In this document: positions 13,790 to 14,342 of the stretch, in pieces
How positions within the stretch are numbered: the first letter of the stretch is position 1
How the letters are laid out: the number at the start of each line of letters is the position of its first letter
From: Lachnospiraceae bacterium UBA7225
Lineage (GTDB): Bacteria; Bacillota; Clostridia; Lachnospirales; Lachnospiraceae
Direction: 5' to 3'
NCBI GenBank assembly: GCA_002473385.1
Contig: DKTR01000049.1
Location: 10,492-24,833 of the forward strand
DNA: 14,342 nt
Position numbers and translations under genes: made by a program
The notes under the pieces: model-generated
The model's database searches: none
The model's input: the letters and a program-made list of their open reading frames with translations, nothing else
What the model was told of the DNA's origin: nothing

Positions 13790-14274
13790 AAAGTATCATC
13801 CTCCTGTTTTTTATGTAGTTCGCGGCAGGGGTGTGCGCTGCTGCCGCCCAGCATTTGTGAGATGGTCTTCAGCATGGCAAGAAGCTGCGCCTCTTCCTCC
13901 TGCGTAAAGCAGCCGGAGAGGGACGCGTCGAATTCCTGGATGGCCTGTTCCATCTGCATGGCAACGGTGCGTCCTTTTTCGGTGAGAACCAGCTCTTTTA
14001 AACGGGCATCCCCAGGAACTGCCTGCCGGATAATGTATTCATGCTGCTCCAGATGAGACACGACGCTGGTGACGGTGGAACGGCGTATGCCGAAAAACTT
14101 TTCAATATCCCGGTGGCAGACGGGCTGACCGATGCTTTCCGCATGTGCCAGATGTCCGATGATGCGGCTCTGCATACCGGTGATGCCATATTTTGTCGCG
14201 ATCATATCAATGCTGCGCTTAATCTGGTAAGAAACCATATTGATCCATTGCCCGATATGTTCTTTATGATACAA
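13783..14274 (-). CDS. MarR family transcriptional regulator
   Basis: A 163-residue regulator with a winged helix-turn-helix: CHRDIEKFFGIRRSTVTSVV (about 53-72) gives the two helices and GDARLKELVLTEKG (about 88-101) the wing, as in MarR proteins. The terminal helices form the dimer interface. Start choice: GAGGTGAT at 14279-14286 lies eight bases before an in-frame TTG at 14274. A GTG at 14283 is in frame but sits inside that ribosome binding site, so TTG is preferred. It is the first gene of the exporter operon, overlapping the next start by seven bases, and probably represses the operon until it binds a ligand. The ligand is not predictable. Confidence 0.9.
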   Translation of the reverse strand: MYHKEHIGQWINMVSYQIKRSIDMIATKYGITGMQSRIIGHLAHAESIGQPVCHRDIEKFFGIRRSTVTSVVSHLEQHEYIIRQAVPGDARLKELVLTEKGRTVAMQMEQAIQEFDASLSGCFTQEEEAQLLAMLKTISQMLGGSSAHPCRELHKKQEDDTLC

Positions 14275-14278
14275 AATA

Positions 14279-14286
14279 ATCACCTC
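14279..14286 (-). promoter_or_regulatory. Ribosome binding site that sets the marR start
   Basis: The - strand reads GAGGTGAT, a near-perfect match to the anti-Shine-Dalgarno complement. It includes the upstream GTG (14281-14283), making that codon unlikely as start, and points to the TTG at 14274. Confidence 0.6.
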
Positions 14287-14302
14287 ACATAATTTTTAAA
14301 AT

Positions 14303-14333
14303 TGTTCGATATCTAATTATTCGAAATCGAACA
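14303..14333. promoter_or_regulatory. Inverted repeat upstream of marR, probable operator
   Basis: TGTTCGAT (14303-14310) and ATCGAACA (14326-14333) are perfect inverted copies, extended by two more matched bases after one mismatch, around an A+T-rich centre that holds a further TTCGAA. On the - strand a TAGAAT (14335-14340) could be the -10 box, with its -35 outside the window, placing the repeat over the start of transcription. Autorepression by the MarR protein is inferred. Confidence 0.6.
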
Positions 14334-14342
14334 TATTCTAAT

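Overview
The window looks like chromosomal DNA of a low-to-mid G+C Firmicute, most likely a gut Clostridia/Lachnospiraceae-type anaerobe. This is inferred from strong AGGAGG-type ribosome binding sites, tightly overlapped genes, a D-lactate dehydrogenase-like fermentation enzyme, Trk potassium uptake and the DUF3791/DUF3990 pair. No rRNA, tRNA, insertion sequence, integrase or CRISPR array was seen. The species cannot be named from this sequence alone.

Left part, + strand (1-6209): the end of an ABC-2 type exporter (ATPase plus permease) closes with a hairpin at 1217-1249. A new promoter (1267-1294) then drives trkA and trkH, the regulatory and pore subunits of a K+ uptake system. They are followed at once by a compact amidohydrolase and, after a 134-base gap that may hold a 43-codon ORF, a D-2-hydroxyacid (D-lactate) dehydrogenase.

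Middle part, + strand (6210-7871): a NitT/TauT-type import ATPase and its permease overlap by 14 bases, with no substrate-binding protein in view. The ATPase start codon lies inside one arm of an 18-bp inverted repeat, which suggests control by RNA folding or an attenuator.

Accessory islet, + strand (about 7980-9053): a more A+T-rich three-gene cassette has its own extended -10 promoter. It encodes a DUF3791 protein, a DUF3990 protein with ADP-ribosyltransferase-like motifs, and a 74-residue acidic protein, all translationally overlapped. This is the best candidate in the window for an under-described system (toxin-antitoxin-like or ADP-ribosylation-based). A GNAT acetyltransferase and a DUF3783 protein follow.

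Right part, - strand (10135-14342): a MarR-family regulator and two ABC exporter half-transporters form an overlapping operon. The two half-transporters show complementary degeneracy of their ATP sites, as in heterodimeric multidrug exporters. An inverted repeat upstream of marR is a probable operator. The operon converges on the DUF3783 gene at a shared bidirectional terminator (10063-10095). No gene-free stretch longer than 300 bases exists; the longest gaps (1168-1350, 5083-5216, 7872-8045) are described as features.
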